A DNA stretch of 64,000 bases from Rhabdornis inornatus (Eukaryota; Chordata; Aves; Passeriformes; Rhabdornithidae), in assembly GCA_013397075.1 (NCBI GenBank), contig VWZS01007622.1, positions 124,001-188,000 of the forward strand, read 5' to 3'. A model generated the notes under the pieces. It had not been told where the DNA came from and did no database searches. It saw only the letters and a program-made list of their open reading frames with translations. The position numbers were made by a program, and so were the translations under genes. Every line of letters begins with the position of its first letter. Position 1 is the stretch's first letter. Below are positions 24,733-37,095 of the stretch, in pieces.

Positions 24733-26599
24733 GAGATAACATACTTCAATTACAAATTAGTAAAGTTTGTGGCCTTTGTTGAAGCTGCAAAGGTTTATAT
24801 CATCAGTCATTTGGTGTAGTAAGTTTAGTTTTAAAATTAAAGGCTATCCCCCATGGAGGCTCTTCAGAAATTAAGATAAGATTAAGGAGAGGGGAAGTAT
24901 AAAGGGAGAAGGAGGCAAAAAAGGAAGGATGTATTGGTATTTTTCAGACATTAGAATTAACTCCCATGGGGTCTGGGCTAAAAAGAAAAAAATAAAAAGG
25001 AAAACACAACAAAACTTTGAAATTTTTTTCAGTGTAGTAAGTGAGGTCCCAAAAACTGATCACCAGGTCTGAGTTTTTTTTAATTTTAGAAAAAGCACTG
25101 GTCTGGTCTTGTGGCTGTAATGCAGAGTACAATTAGTTTACTGCACACCCATGTCCCACCTCTGGTGTTTCTGGCTTTCTGCTTGTCACTCAGTGTGATG
25201 TTGTGCTGCTGAACTCTGTTAGAAGGGTTGATGCTGCTTGGGTTTGCCTCATGGTTTGGTTTCTGTTACTGATTTTTATTTTTGGTTCCTATGGTTTAGC
25301 AGAGTGCAAATTTGGGATTTTCACCTGAAACGTAAATTGTTCAGCTAGGCTTTTTGAATGTCGTGTTTTGGGATGGGTCAAAGCCTTAATGTCAGTTATC
25401 TATCACCCCTGGGCCAGCACTGCTTCCAGATCAATTGCATGGGAGTAGGCAGCCAGCCATGGCTGTGTAGAGTGATGATTGGGATAGATATGCTACTTAA
25501 TTATACAAGTCTTAACTTACATGGCTAAATCAGCAACTTGTTAATCGATTTGACCATGTGATTTTAATACCTAGATTTCTTCTTTTTTAATTTTCTCACT
25601 GGCATTTGTTTTAGTTTCTTCCTGACCGATTTTGAATTACAGATGTTTTCATGAATGTTTATTATTAATAATTTGTTCCTGCTTTTTAATGTTACTTCTT
25701 GCATGTGCTTTACAAATGCACATTAAGCTATTCAGTTTTGCTGGAATGGGGCTTTGTAGACAAAGCAAAGACAAATTCATGTTCACCAACAGCTTTTAGT
25801 AGAAACATGTTCACAAAATTTATTCCCCTGCACATGGGAAGGAAAAAAAGATTCCCTGACAAAGCAAAATAGATCCCATCCTAGATTTAGAATTTCAAAT
25901 CCCAGGAAACAAAAGTAATGAGAAAAACACTGAATAGGCAATGAGCTTGTAAAAATGCAGACAAGAAGTGTGAACTTGGTGCAAGGTCTTAGCTGTTGTG
26001 AGTTGTTCCATCGGGTCTGCTTGCGAGCGAGTGTTGCATGCCTGGTGGATTAGGGGGCTTAAGAGGCTCCAGCCTCTCTGGAGGTCTCTTATCTCACACA
26101 GGCAGCTCTCAGTCTGCTTTGTGTACCTGCATGGAACTCATCTGCTGTAATGGTGTGACCACAGTGAAAAGGGTGCCAGTGGAGCAGGAGACTACACAGC
26201 TGAAAATGAAAACAAACGAAATGGGAAAATGGGAATTGAGGAGCAAGCACAGTAGAAGTGATAGGTGCATCCTGTTTGCTGTTTGTCTGTATAGCCCTTG
26301 AAGCCGTGGGAAGATACATTGCTTTGCATATTCCCTTGTTACACTACATCTGCAGAGCTGTAGGGGCAGCAGTGGGAAACTGCATCTCTCCTGACCTGTG
26401 AGGAAATCATGCCTTTGAACCGTTAGCGTTTTTGACCTATTTTTTTGATATTTATTTCCTTGAAACCATTAAATGACTCTGAAATAAAACCATTTTGACT
26501 TCTCCAAGCTGTGAGCGCTGAACAGGTTAAAAAGGGAAACAAGCTAAAAGGTCTGTTTCCTTTGCCTGAAAATCCACTGATGCAGGGTGAAATTAAAGG

Positions 26600-26609
26600 C
26601 TATAAATAG
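26600..26609 (+). promoter_or_regulatory. CTATAAATAG: MEF2-consensus or TATA-box-like site
   Basis: The ten bases fit the MEF2 consensus and also contain TATAAATA, a good TATA box. A pyrimidine-rich stretch follows about 15-30 bases downstream, where a start site could lie. No open reading frame with recognisable product follows, so either an enhancer site or chance is more likely than a promoter. Confidence 0.25.
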
Positions 26610-29534
26610 CTCCTGTCCCTTCAGCTTCATCATGCAAGCTTCGGCTGTGCACAAGGATTAGAAGAAGACAGAATGGATTTCTGTGTGGCGTCAACAAGAG
26701 TCAAGGATTATGCCCACTGTGCACATTGTATTGTTCATTTCTCGTGGGCCCTTGCAGGGAAATTAAATCCCTTCTGATGCTCAAGGTGCAGGAAGCAGGG
26801 TTGGCTTTGAGCAGGACGTGTGCATTGCAAAGCAATTTTACAGAGTAGCACTTAGCTTCCTGTGGGTCTGCTGCGTCAAGCCCTGGCTTCGTTTGGTACA
26901 GAGAGCCCAGCACAGATCATAGCAGCAGGGGCTGGGGCTTTCCAGGCTTTGAGCTGGAGCTGCTATCAGAGAGGTTTATTGCTGCTGAACACGTTTTGGA
27001 ATAGGTTGGCTGTATGTTTGTGTGTCACGTTGCCCCTTTTTCACTCTGTTGCCTTCTCTGTGTTGCTGAGCATTGCTCTGTAGTGCCAGAAGGCTTTCAC
27101 AGAGTTAACTGCAAGTAGACCTTTGTGATAGGTGTAAGCTCTTGAAGAAAGGATGCCAGATCTTTCCTTAGAGGAGCACTCAAGGTTGCCATGACCTTAG
27201 CAGTGTGAAAATTTATTTTATCTCTTCTCTCCACTTGTCTTTCTCACCCATACATTGTGTGTGTCATTAGAAGACATTGTTTCAAGGACGAGTATTATAG
27301 TAAATTCCTCTTTATTATTCACAAAAAAATAAAAGCGTAGAACAACAGTATTTGTCCAAAAGGTAAAGAAGTAAGTAAACAAACAAACAGCTCCTTTTTG
27401 GAGCAGTTTATAGAACTTCTGCTTTTTCCTATTCCTGTCCCGTGAGATGCAGAAGCCCGCTTGCTTGCAACTCCTGTATGTTTAGATGAGTTTTGATAGT
27501 GCGGAGTAACTTTCAGAGTTTGATCCTAAGCTTTATATATATTTAGATCTGTATAATGACAAGTACTATTAATATCTCTGCTTTATATATGATAATTTCA
27601 GTGGCGAGCGGGGCAAGAGAGGAGTAACTTCAGACTGATGTTTTATTGCTATATAGCTGATGTCTGAACATTTAAGTAAGAAAATAGTGGTAGTATTTGT
27701 TATTAGCTGATAAAAGGATTTTATGTACATGCTGGTTTTTTCACATCCTAAAGATATCTTGGGACTGCTAGGAATGCGGCTTTGTTGTGGCAATGCTGTA
27801 ATTCTTTCTCTAAAATCTCCATGAGTCAGCATTATGGCAGTATGAGAACTTGCTCCAGTACTCAGATCTCCCTCAACAACCTCCCTAAGGAGAAAAATGG
27901 TTGAGGATGTAGGACTTGCAGTAGTCATGGACAGTAGGCAAGACTTGTTTTTTTTAGCTTGAATAAAGCAGTTTTGTTGTTAATTCTTATGAATACATTT
28001 AGTATCAGGGAGCGCATTTTAATTTCCTGCTTCTAATGAGAAGAAAGGTCTTTTTTCCTGACCTTGTAGTCCTGTTGACTCCATCTCCTGATTGATGGAA
28101 ACTGTATTTCAGTCTCCTCCTGATGTAGGATGCGAAAAACATCCATCCTCTGGGAATTCAGTAGGTATAAGGAAAATGCTGTCCTTTCCTATACTCTGAA
28201 GTCTATGCAGATATGTACTAACCATTGGACTGTGAGCCTACCACTTTTGCAGAAATGTGATATTTATGTTTTCCAGTGGAAAAATTAAGCTCACTGTGAT
28301 GTTGGGACTTCCTTAAGGGAGACAGTGGATGCCTGATTGGGACAGGACTCACTCCCATGTACATCTCAAGGTTCTGCAGTCAGATCTCCAAGGCTGCTTC
28401 TTTTTCTTTAGGCACGTTCTTTGTAACTGTCCAGTTTTAAGCGTGTATCAATAATTGTTTTTAAAACATTAAGAACAAGAACAAATAGGGAAACAAGGAA
28501 TGTAGAATTAAGGTTGCCTGTCTTAGAAGAGCTGGAAAAACCACTCATATCGGCCTTGAATTAGAAATTATTAAACTTAGAAGCTTTTGCTACTTTGTTC
28601 ATTTGTTGACTTGTAATGTCACCAGAGTCCACTAAAACAAAAAAAGCCTTGATTTGGGCTCCCTAATTGCTATGAAGAAGTTGGAAAGTCTGCTGGATGC
28701 AGCTATTCCTTACAGTCGGGCTGTGTTCTCTCTCCTCCCTGGAAAAATGGAAGCTTACTAGAGTCCTGCTGACCTGCTCTCCCTGAGAAACCTTCTCACT
28801 GCGGTGCAGAGTAACCAAAATGGCATTTTGGCTTAATGGCTCCAGCACTTTGAGAAAGGTGAGCTTCCCCACTGAGGTAGAGACTCCAGTGGTGCAGATT
28901 CACGTCTCATTTGGCTCTGTCTAGGATGGCCACTATTAAAGAGCTCTTTGCCAGCAATGTAAAAGCCTTTACTGGTGCAAACTTGCCTGCACTTTGTACT
29001 TCAGATGTTCTAGTGATTGGACACCTTTGTGAATATTTTTGTTGTGATCTATATATTGATTCCTCTTCCCCATGGGTGAACATTTTATCTCTGTGCTCCA
29101 TGGTAAAGGGAAGTTTATTTCTCCTCTCTGAAAGTTACTGCAAATGTCCTAAGGGTGACACGTAATGTACTGGCCTCAACAGAAAAACAAGAATTGTGTT
29201 TTCAGGTGTAGACAGGAGGAAAGGTAGGAGGGCCAGAATGATTTATTCTGTTATTTCTGAGTTCTGCCTGTTTCTTCTTTCCAAATAATGTAGTGCTGTA
29301 AACTGGGAGTGCTAATGGAATAAAGCAGTAAGTGCTGTAGCCAGAGGAACATCCGAGTATCAATTAAACATACACTTGAAAACACCCAGTGGGAAAGTAA
29401 GATTTAGTAGCTGTCATTGCAGCATGTTTACCTCCTTTACCCTTCCTTGCCCTCACCTCTTTTCCAGGCTTCTCTTCCAAGCCCCAGCTCCTCACTCCAT
29501 GAACTATATTAGAATGGCAGTTCTCCAAAAGGCC

Positions 29535-29660
29535 CCTCAAGGACTTGCTATTTGAGGCCTAATTCTGCATCAGTCTAGAAATCACCTGGCCCATATTTCA
29601 GCTGGTGCAGATTACTACCACCACATTGACTTCATTGAATGGGAACAGACTCCAATCCTT
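29535..29660. repeat. Possible ancient amniote repeat fragment
   Basis: The segment contains GAGGCCTAATTCTGCATCA and ACATTGACTTCATTGAATGG, phrasing that resembles old interspersed repeats with an 'ATTGACTTCAATGGGA' core found in reptile and bird genomes. I could not assign a family by eye. Confidence 0.3.
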
Positions 29661-30714
29661 TAAATGGTTTTACTACCAGGAGATAAGGGGGTGACTACAG
29701 GCTCCTCGTGGGGTGGGTGCCCAGTGGTGAGGGTGATGCCGATGTCGGGCTCAGAGCTCATTGTGTATCAGCCCATTCTGTGTGTCCCTGATGTCAGGAT
29801 GTGTTCCTGAACAGACAGATGGTATCACCCACCAGGGGATTATCAGGTCCTCCCCTGTCAGAGCAAAAATCTACACTCAGCACTTTCTGAGAAGAGAGAG
29901 AAAGCATTACAGCCAAACTCCTGAAGGGAGGAGCCAGCTGCTGCCTTGCCATTTTTGACCCTAACCTTGATGTAATTCTTGATGAAACAAATAGTGAAAA
30001 ATGGCATCACTTCTCCCCAGTGAAACCTTAGAATATGTAGGATGTGGGCAAAGGAGTCGGAACCATTACTATTCCTAGACATCCGTCCAGTCAGACGAGC
30101 AGATGGAGAAGCACAAACCGTTCTCAGAGAGAGTAAGAAATATGGACCAATGCCTATAGCACAATTTCTATGCCAAATACCAGTGTGAAATCAGCAAGAG
30201 TAGGGGTCCCAGTAGGCAAAACCACTAAATTGTGCTCAGTATAACATCTGATAGGGGAAAAGACCTAAAGTACATTGACTTACTATATGCTTATATAAAG
30301 TTTGTCATCTGAAAAATCTCCCTTGCTTCTTGAAAAACAAGGTCTGATGGCTGTATAATATTGACATGTACCAGTTTGTAGAGTCTGTAATCAGGACACT
30401 CTCATGACCAGAACGACTTGACAAATCCTGCAGTGCACCAGGCTGTACATCTTGCATGTTTGTGAATTGAAAATGAGAGTAAGAGAACAGTCCTGTTGCC
30501 TGTATGTGATGTTATTAGCTGTGTAAAGAGAGGATAGATTTAATGTGAGGAGATGACAGACTAAAGACACAAGTTGAGACAGCAGACATACACAAGCAAC
30601 CTCAGTGCTTGCAGTTACTGGAGTTGGAAGTCTTTGCTAGTCTCTAGTCTGCTTGTGTGTTGAGATGCTTGTTAAGAGAACAGAGAAGGGGCAAGAACCA
30701 AGTGTGTGGTAGCA

Positions 30715-30741
30715 AGCTGTACTGTTAACAAGCTGTACTGT
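30715..30741. repeat. Short tandem duplication of CAAGCTGTACTGT
   Basis: The 13-base unit occurs twice with a few bases between the copies. It looks like a small local duplication. Confidence 0.6.
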
Positions 30742-31639
30742 ACAAGATGTAATGGAAGAAAAAGAAGTGAGGCAAGGAGATAAAAGATGTAGAATATAAG
30801 TGGAGGTTTAGTGTGAAGCCATGGATTGACTATTGCAGACATCAGGTACTCGTGAAACAGCTGTTATTGCATGGCTTGAATGAGATGTAATTGACAAAGA
30901 ATAATCAATCTACATGGCTGAAAATACAGCTGGAGGAAAAAAGGAAAGCAGGTATTGATGATAACTCAAACTGCTGCTTCCTTACAGTGCTGACCACTTT
31001 ACAAGGTTCTTTGGTGAGTCTGCAGTACCTGAGATTAGAAGTTCTTGCTCCAGATGAACCATGCAAATACTAAAATTCATAATCAAGAACGACATTGTGC
31101 CAGCTGTATTGTGCTGCATGAGCACTGCCTCAGTGGAGTCAATTAGCAGGGCAAGGAGAACATACAGTGTGAGAAGAAAGTGGGAAGAGTTCACTGAGGG
31201 TTGTGAAATAACTTTCACCACAGCATTATTTTCTAGACACGGCATAATCCAAAACACTGTCCACTTCCTCATACCAGATTGGGGTATCTGAATCTGTATC
31301 TGGCCAGTCTTCCATGGGAAGCAATCAGAAAGGCAAGGCAGTGTTAGAAAGGACCATGTTAGATCATGTCATGTGACTCTTAGTGAGACCATTGACACAA
31401 ATGTGTAACTACTTCATGGAAAAGAGGGTAAAAAACATCACATTTTCCTGAATGTTTCAAACTAATTAAAAAGCCAAACTTGGGCAGATGATGTCAAAGG
31501 TGCCTATATAGAACTGACATACAGAAAATTCTTTATAAATAAAGCTTGACTGTAGAGTTAAAAATAATTCAGTACTTGTTTACCAGCAAACAAGTAAGCA
31601 AAAGCAGACAGAATATTTACATGTCAACCTGGCATAAAC

Positions 31640-31717
31640 TGATCATAACATGACATAATTTGATCATAACCTGTAAGTTACATTAATGTAACTTAATGCT
31701 CAGCCTGAACTGAGCAT
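31640..31717. repeat. Cluster of direct repeats, a 22-base palindrome and a hairpin
   Basis: TGATCATAAC occurs at 31640-31649 and 31661-31670. A perfect 22-base palindrome at 31674-31695 follows, centred on CATTAATG. Directly after it, ATGCTCAG (31696-31703) and CTGAGCAT (31710-31717) form an 8-base stem with a 6-base loop. No coding sequence is present. It may be a terminal part of an old DNA transposon or simply a local cruciform-prone sequence. Confidence 0.5.
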
Positions 31718-34700
31718 TGCCAAAGTTACATCAGAAACTATATTTTGAAGTAGGGAAAGGCTAGGATAATTCCTTCAGGCAATGGTTTATGCTGGCTAGC
31801 ACTGAGCACTGTAGCCTAGAAAGCTGACCTCTAAATTCTTCTTTCAACTTAGTCATTCTTTCAAAAATCATTTAAAAATATTTGGCAAAAGTTAAAGCTT
31901 AATCATTTCTCTTGCACACTATCAAATCAAAGCCTTTTCCAGGCTGTTTTAAAAATGTATTAGTATGTTTACTCAATATTTATGATTGTTTTACAGGCTT
32001 TGAAGTGGGGAACAGGGGAAATGTTAATAGGTATTGAGGAAGGTTACCAAGTGATTATGTTGTAGAGGATGTCCTCTGCTGTGACTCCTTAAATCAGTCA
32101 TTCATAATGTATACATGTACTTCTGAGAGCAGCAGGGCCCCACTGTGAGACTATGTTTTCCCTCTCTGTGACAGAAGGAAGATGTTAGGCAGGAATACAA
32201 AGTCTCATAGCTCCCATTGGAGCTGTGCTCTATTTTTCAGGCTCATGTTTGAAGGAGCTACACCTTTTCATCTTGGAACAGAAGCTGGTCAGCACTCACA
32301 GGAGAGCAAGACCAAAGTTTTTTGCAAATCCAGAGAACCCCTGTGCACGTCTCCTTTATTCATACAACAGATCTAGATTCTCTCATGGAGTTACCATTAG
32401 AGTTAAGTTCTTCTAGACACGCAGTGTCCAAAGGGAATAATTTATACCTCTCTCTTCCTTCCTTTGTACATGCCATGTGAGGTAAAGCCACCCTGAGGCT
32501 AGATTTCATGGGATTTCTTCTTTCATGACTTGTGCTTCTGAAAAAGGTACCTACAACACAAGATTCCAGAGGGGTCTTTGAACTTACTTTTCATTTCCTT
32601 AGTGGTCATACTTTTGCTCCTAGTCTATGTCTGGAGAGGAGATACAATATGTACTTAATTCTCAGGTTGCATTGAATGGTAGAAAGCAGGTGAGACCTGT
32701 GCCAGTGGATGGGATGTGCACTCCCTGGTGTCCAGCAGATTAATTTTGTGATTTTTTTCCCCCCATTTTTCCTCTTATTTACAAAATCTGAGACCTTGAA
32801 AGACATTTAGGTATCTGTCACCCGTGGGAAACAGTGATATTCAGCTGGCTAAAATACCTCATTCTTCATCTGTGAAAGACTGATTAAATACTATTTCAGG
32901 TTTATTATGGGCATAATTGCACTAAAGAATGTAAGGCACTCTATTTACCCTAGAATTGCAGAGAGGTGTCCATGCTTATTAGAAGAACAGTGTAAGATCA
33001 GTAGCATAGTCTCTTACACTGTTTCAGCCAACTATTGCCTCAGTTCATAAGGGACTGGAACAAAGGACCGTCACAGGAGAGTTAATGGATCATTGACCTG
33101 CTATATGGTGACTTTTTACGTTATTAAAAACATTATGTCTCCTGTATTTTGTGGGCTTTGCTGTTTGGATGCAGCACGCAGGTGACCTTTTGGGAATAGA
33201 GCTTTTCTGTATGTGTATTAAGGACATTTTTAGAAACAGCCTGATGTATTCTTACATTTTCATTTGCTTCTTCAGACAGGATCTGTCTACTTTATGTACA
33301 GTGTCCATTGTGTTCCTTTTGTTTCCTTTTGTTGTTTTGGTTTTTTCAAATAGCACATTTACCACTGAATTTTTGTGTATGCAGAAATGTACAAAACTCC
33401 CACTTGGAGATTCTAAAGAGCCCATCAGGTCATTTAATGAAAAAGAGATTTTAGACCCAGTTTTCTGGGCAGAATTCCAGATTGGAAAAATCACATTTTT
33501 CTCTCTGTCTTAAGCAGTTTTGTGGAATTGCCCCACTTTAGTATAAAGAGCTATCACATTTCACCGTAAAATATGTTGCATTTCAATATTCACCTTTTGA
33601 AAAGTGCTTTGGGATTTGCTCAGATAGTTCCTGTATATGTTTTGTCTCTGTAGTGGTTTGCTTCACCAGTTCTCCTTCAAATTAGAAAACTTGTCCTGTT
33701 TCCAAGAAGAAGTGCCAGGTATGACTTCAGGCTTACACATCCTGCTGGATCTGAGATCTTTGTTCACTGACTAAGAATATATTTATGTAGGTTTTAAGTA
33801 TTGCTGTGTCAGTGCTCTGGGATTATAGATATTTCTGTTGAGGAGTTGCAGTGGGCAGCCAGACAGAATCCAATATGAATTTTCGTGTTGTGTTTGCATG
33901 TTAAGAATTATTGCTTCATGGATTGTAAGCAATTTGGTGCAAGTATTCAGTATTCAAAATCTTACCAGGTTGTGGGATTTACTTTGATTCTTAAATCACC
34001 TTATTCATTCTAGAGTGAATTTTGTTGTGCCTAGCTAAACATTTTAGTGAAAGTCTGTTTTAAGTCATTGTGTGGCTCCCATAGATAGCGAGAAACATGG
34101 GAAGAACACACACTACCAGAAGAACTTATAGGACCTTCTAACAGTGAAGGGAAACTTAAAAAAAATTTTTTTTCTTTCACCATTGCATTTGTCTTGTGTG
34201 TTTTGGTTGTAGGAGGCTGGGGTATTGCTTCAAAAAATACTGGGTGAGATATTTTTAAACAGCACTGAGATTTTTAATGGGATTATGTTTCTTTAAAAAG
34301 ATGTTTCCCTTCACTCCTCTCCTTTAGATTTCTGCAAATAAAATCATTACTATACTCTTTCTAGTGACTGAACACAAAAGGATGAGGAACATGGAAGGGC
34401 AGAAATCAATTTCTTTCATTTGTGTGAACATAAAGGCCATAGCTTCATTTAGGTGTACAGCTGAAGACATGCTTCCTTTGCAAATAAACTGTGCACCTTG
34501 ATGTCATTTCATTTTCCCACTTTGCCTGTGTTTTGATTAAAGGGTAGATGCAGCACTGGAGAGTTAGGAAAAGCAACCTCCAGGTAGGGATGTCCAGAGA
34601 ATGGATGTGTGTTGTTTCGCCTACCATAGTGGATGACCAGAGGATAACATACTGCTGTAGCAGGTCTGTTTACTGGTTTCTGTGCTGCACATCTGCAGAT

Positions 34701-34984
34701 GTCTGAAATGCCTAAATCTTAATAGTTCAAGGCTTTCCTTTCAGCTTCCTGTCTGCCTAATCCATTCTGATCTTTTAGCTGGGGCAGAGACAGCAATGCT
34801 CCTGTATTAAATTTATTTTGGAAGGAGCATTTAGCTGTTGCTGTCCCCTCTAGACTCATTAATTCAGGTGAATAGCAAGCAAGGGAGAAGGTGGCTTTGC
34901 CTGTGTTGCCATGTTGCAATCTTTCTGTGCTGTGGAGCCTGAATGAGGGAACAAGGGAAAGAGGCAGCTGTGTTAGCCTGTTGT

Positions 34985-35178
34985 CACTGCCATCACTAAT
35001 AGAACACGATGATTTCCATCTTTTCCCATCTGCCTATGGGGGGAGAGACGCCGATAAGGCCTTGGGATTGGTTACAATCTCCTGAAGTCACAAAGCAGAT
35101 GGATATTGAGCAGATAAGCGTTAATCTGTCCTGGGAGAGGATTAATCGGGTGAGAGATGGCAATCTCTGTGTGCGTGC
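34985..35178. promoter_or_regulatory. Candidate enhancer with GATA, E-box and bicoid-type sites
   Basis: Within fewer than 200 bases there are GATAAGG, CAGATGG, GATAAGCGTTAATCTG and GGATTAATCGGG. GATAAG is a GATA-factor site, CAGATG an E-box, and GGATTA/TAATC cores suit OTX or PITX-type homeodomains. Both strands are open over about 300 bases but the peptides are not recognisable. The density of complete, non-overlapping sites is the best regulatory signature in the window. Conservation cannot be tested here. Confidence 0.35.
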
Positions 35179-35202
35179 GGGTGTGCGGGGAAGGGGCGGG
35201 GG
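35179..35202 (+). other. Canonical G-quadruplex motif
   Basis: Four G runs at 35179-35181, 35187-35190, 35193-35196 and 35198-35202 are separated by loops of 5, 2 and 1 bases. This meets the usual G3+N1-7 rule on the + strand. It is directly downstream of the candidate enhancer in otherwise AT-rich DNA. Confidence 0.7.
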
Positions 35203-35519
35203 TGAGAGTGGTGGGCAGCTGGTGCTGCTGTCATCTCTTCTGGTCCTGCTTTTGTTTCCTCTGTGTGCCGTGATGGCAAATAAGGACTTTTTCCTACACA
35301 AGTCTTATTACTCTAATTTTCGCTGAACTTTGACTTCAAAAGCTGGGGAGAATGTCTTAAGATTTTTAAGCAAGCTAAGTCTTTCTTTGATTGTCCACTT
35401 TTCCTCTGTACTTTTAGCCAACCTACTGTTTCTTTGTAGCTTGTGAGCATGGCCTTTCCCCAAGATCATTCAATGGTTATGTGACATTTGATTTAAATGG
35501 TTTTTCTGACATCTGCAGG

Positions 35520-35880
35520 ATTTTATCTGAGAATCTCTAAACATTTTACAGGCAATAGTTAATTAATTCCCACAGCATCTCAGCGAGGTTAGGTAAGAAC
35601 TAAAGACTTGTGGTTTTTTAATTTGCTTGTTTGTTTTCCCCTAGGGCATTTGAATACCTGTAGCACCTGCTGTCTGAATTTAGAATTACAGTGCTAAGCA
35701 TTTCTGAAATTCAGACCTTATACCCATTACTGGTGGTATGCTGTGACACAGGGCAGTGGGATCAAAACTGGAGAGAAAAATATATCAGTGACAAAGGTGG
35801 GAATAAAGTTATGAATCCAGCCTCTTCCTCTTCAATCTCTTTTTCTGACCACAAAACACAGTGCTTTTTTGATGCAGCAC
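35520..35880. repeat. Old MIR-like SINE or related fragments
   Basis: The left part has AACATTTTAC, AATTAATTCCCACAGC and GAGGTTAGGTAAGAAC, which resemble the MIR segment 'ctttacaaac...aattctcacaa...tgaggtaggtaa'. The right part has GTGACAAAGGTGGGAATAAA followed by ATGAATCCAG, resembling the downstream MIR segment. The middle, about 35605-35760, does not match well and may be an insertion or decayed sequence. Confidence 0.4.
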
Positions 35881-37046
35881 ATTGATTGCTAGTCTCTGGC
35901 TTCTCTCTGAATACAGCTGTTTCATTTTTTTGCCTCCCAGTTGTGGTTCACATGGTTCCTTTTTCTTTCTGTCTCTCTCTGTGTCTCCTAATTTGCTTCT
36001 CAGTGTAGAAGAATATGCAGTGATGCCAGTGTCCTCTTACAGCAATCTTCAGCCTGTTCTTTTCATTGGCTTAGTTGCCAGCATCTATGAGAGATCTGGC
36101 AGCCTTATATAAAGATGGAAGATTATAAAACTACCAGGGTTATGTGGAGTGCAGAAAGGCAGATTTTTCCTGCTCTTCTGCCCTGGGGTTAGCTCTTAGT
36201 GTCTACCCTTACTTTGCCAGTTACATAGATTATGTGTGAGAGGTGTAATTGCCTGCCATAGGCAGACTTTCTGAGGGGCCCTAACTCAGAGTCTTATTTT
36301 TATGTGCTCAGAACACTTATTTCCATGTGTAAATAAGCTTGATCAGAAAGGCATATAGAAAGAGCCTTTTGCAGATTTGAAACTCGACCAGTCTGTCTGT
36401 TTCTATAGGAGTAGTATGGCAAATGAGCTTCAGTAAATTGGGTGGGTTAATCCATCTGTCCTACCTGCACAGTGAGGATTCCTGCTGGAACTGGGGATCT
36501 CTATTAACAGTTTGCTTTGGGTGGACTGGAGCAGACCAAAGGGTGGGCAGTGTCTTTGACACCTGGGTTGAGTCTTGGGTTTTCCTTCTTCCTCCCTTGA
36601 AAGTGAATATACAAAGTAGCTTTTTCAAAGCACAGTACAGAGATTTTACTGTCACAAGGTTGGAAAGAATGTTTGTTGTTTCTGTCTCTGTGGCTAGGTG
36701 AGTGCTGAGGTCTCATTGAATAATAATCACCTATATTTAGAGGCGTTTGTGTGAAAGTTTTCATTTTGCCACGTTTTTCTGATAAACCTATTACTATGGC
36801 TAGGACAGGCACATTTGTTATTTTTGCTCCATCTTACTGGGGAAATTGCCAAAGACATGAGAACAGAGTCAGTCAGACAATCATGAACGAGGAATAACAT
36901 GCAGGTTTTGCTTTTATTTCTTTTTACAGTTATATTATCAGTGGTACAAATTGATAGGAGTTTCCTTCTTGTAGATGAAAACTGAATATATCTTTCAAAT
37001 TATGTAACCTGTAGTCTTGACAACAGTTTGCAGGCCTGTTTTGCAG
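35881..37046. other. No gene or clear repeat seen
   Basis: Intron-like sequence. The open frame at 36423-36701 ends near a plausible GTGAGT donor at about 36699, but I found no matching acceptor or recognisable peptide. Confidence 0.4.
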
Positions 37047-37050
37047 TATA

Positions 37051-37095
37051 TTGGACAAGATAGTTAGAATGGTTCCTTCTGGCCTCAAATCCCTT
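37051..37095 (+). mobile_element. Possible old CR1-like 3' tail
   Basis: TTGGACAAGATAGTTAGAAT followed by GGTTCCTTCTGGCCTCAAAT resembles the 3' tail of older CR1 families, which read roughly 'ggactagatg...ggtcccttctggcct'. The match is short and there is no clear terminal repeat. Confidence 0.4.

Larger units (their letters stand above)
23318..34984. other. Long stretch with no convincing gene
   Basis: Mostly AT-rich intron-like sequence downstream of candidate B. Open frames are short and lack splice context. Items worth naming inside it are listed separately: an A tract, a TATA/MEF2-like site, an old-repeat-like segment, a tandem duplication and a hairpin cluster. Confidence 0.5.

Noticed and set aside
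32235..32416. Possible exon after TTTTTCAG
   Set aside because: Two frames are open, neither recognisable, and no donor follows.
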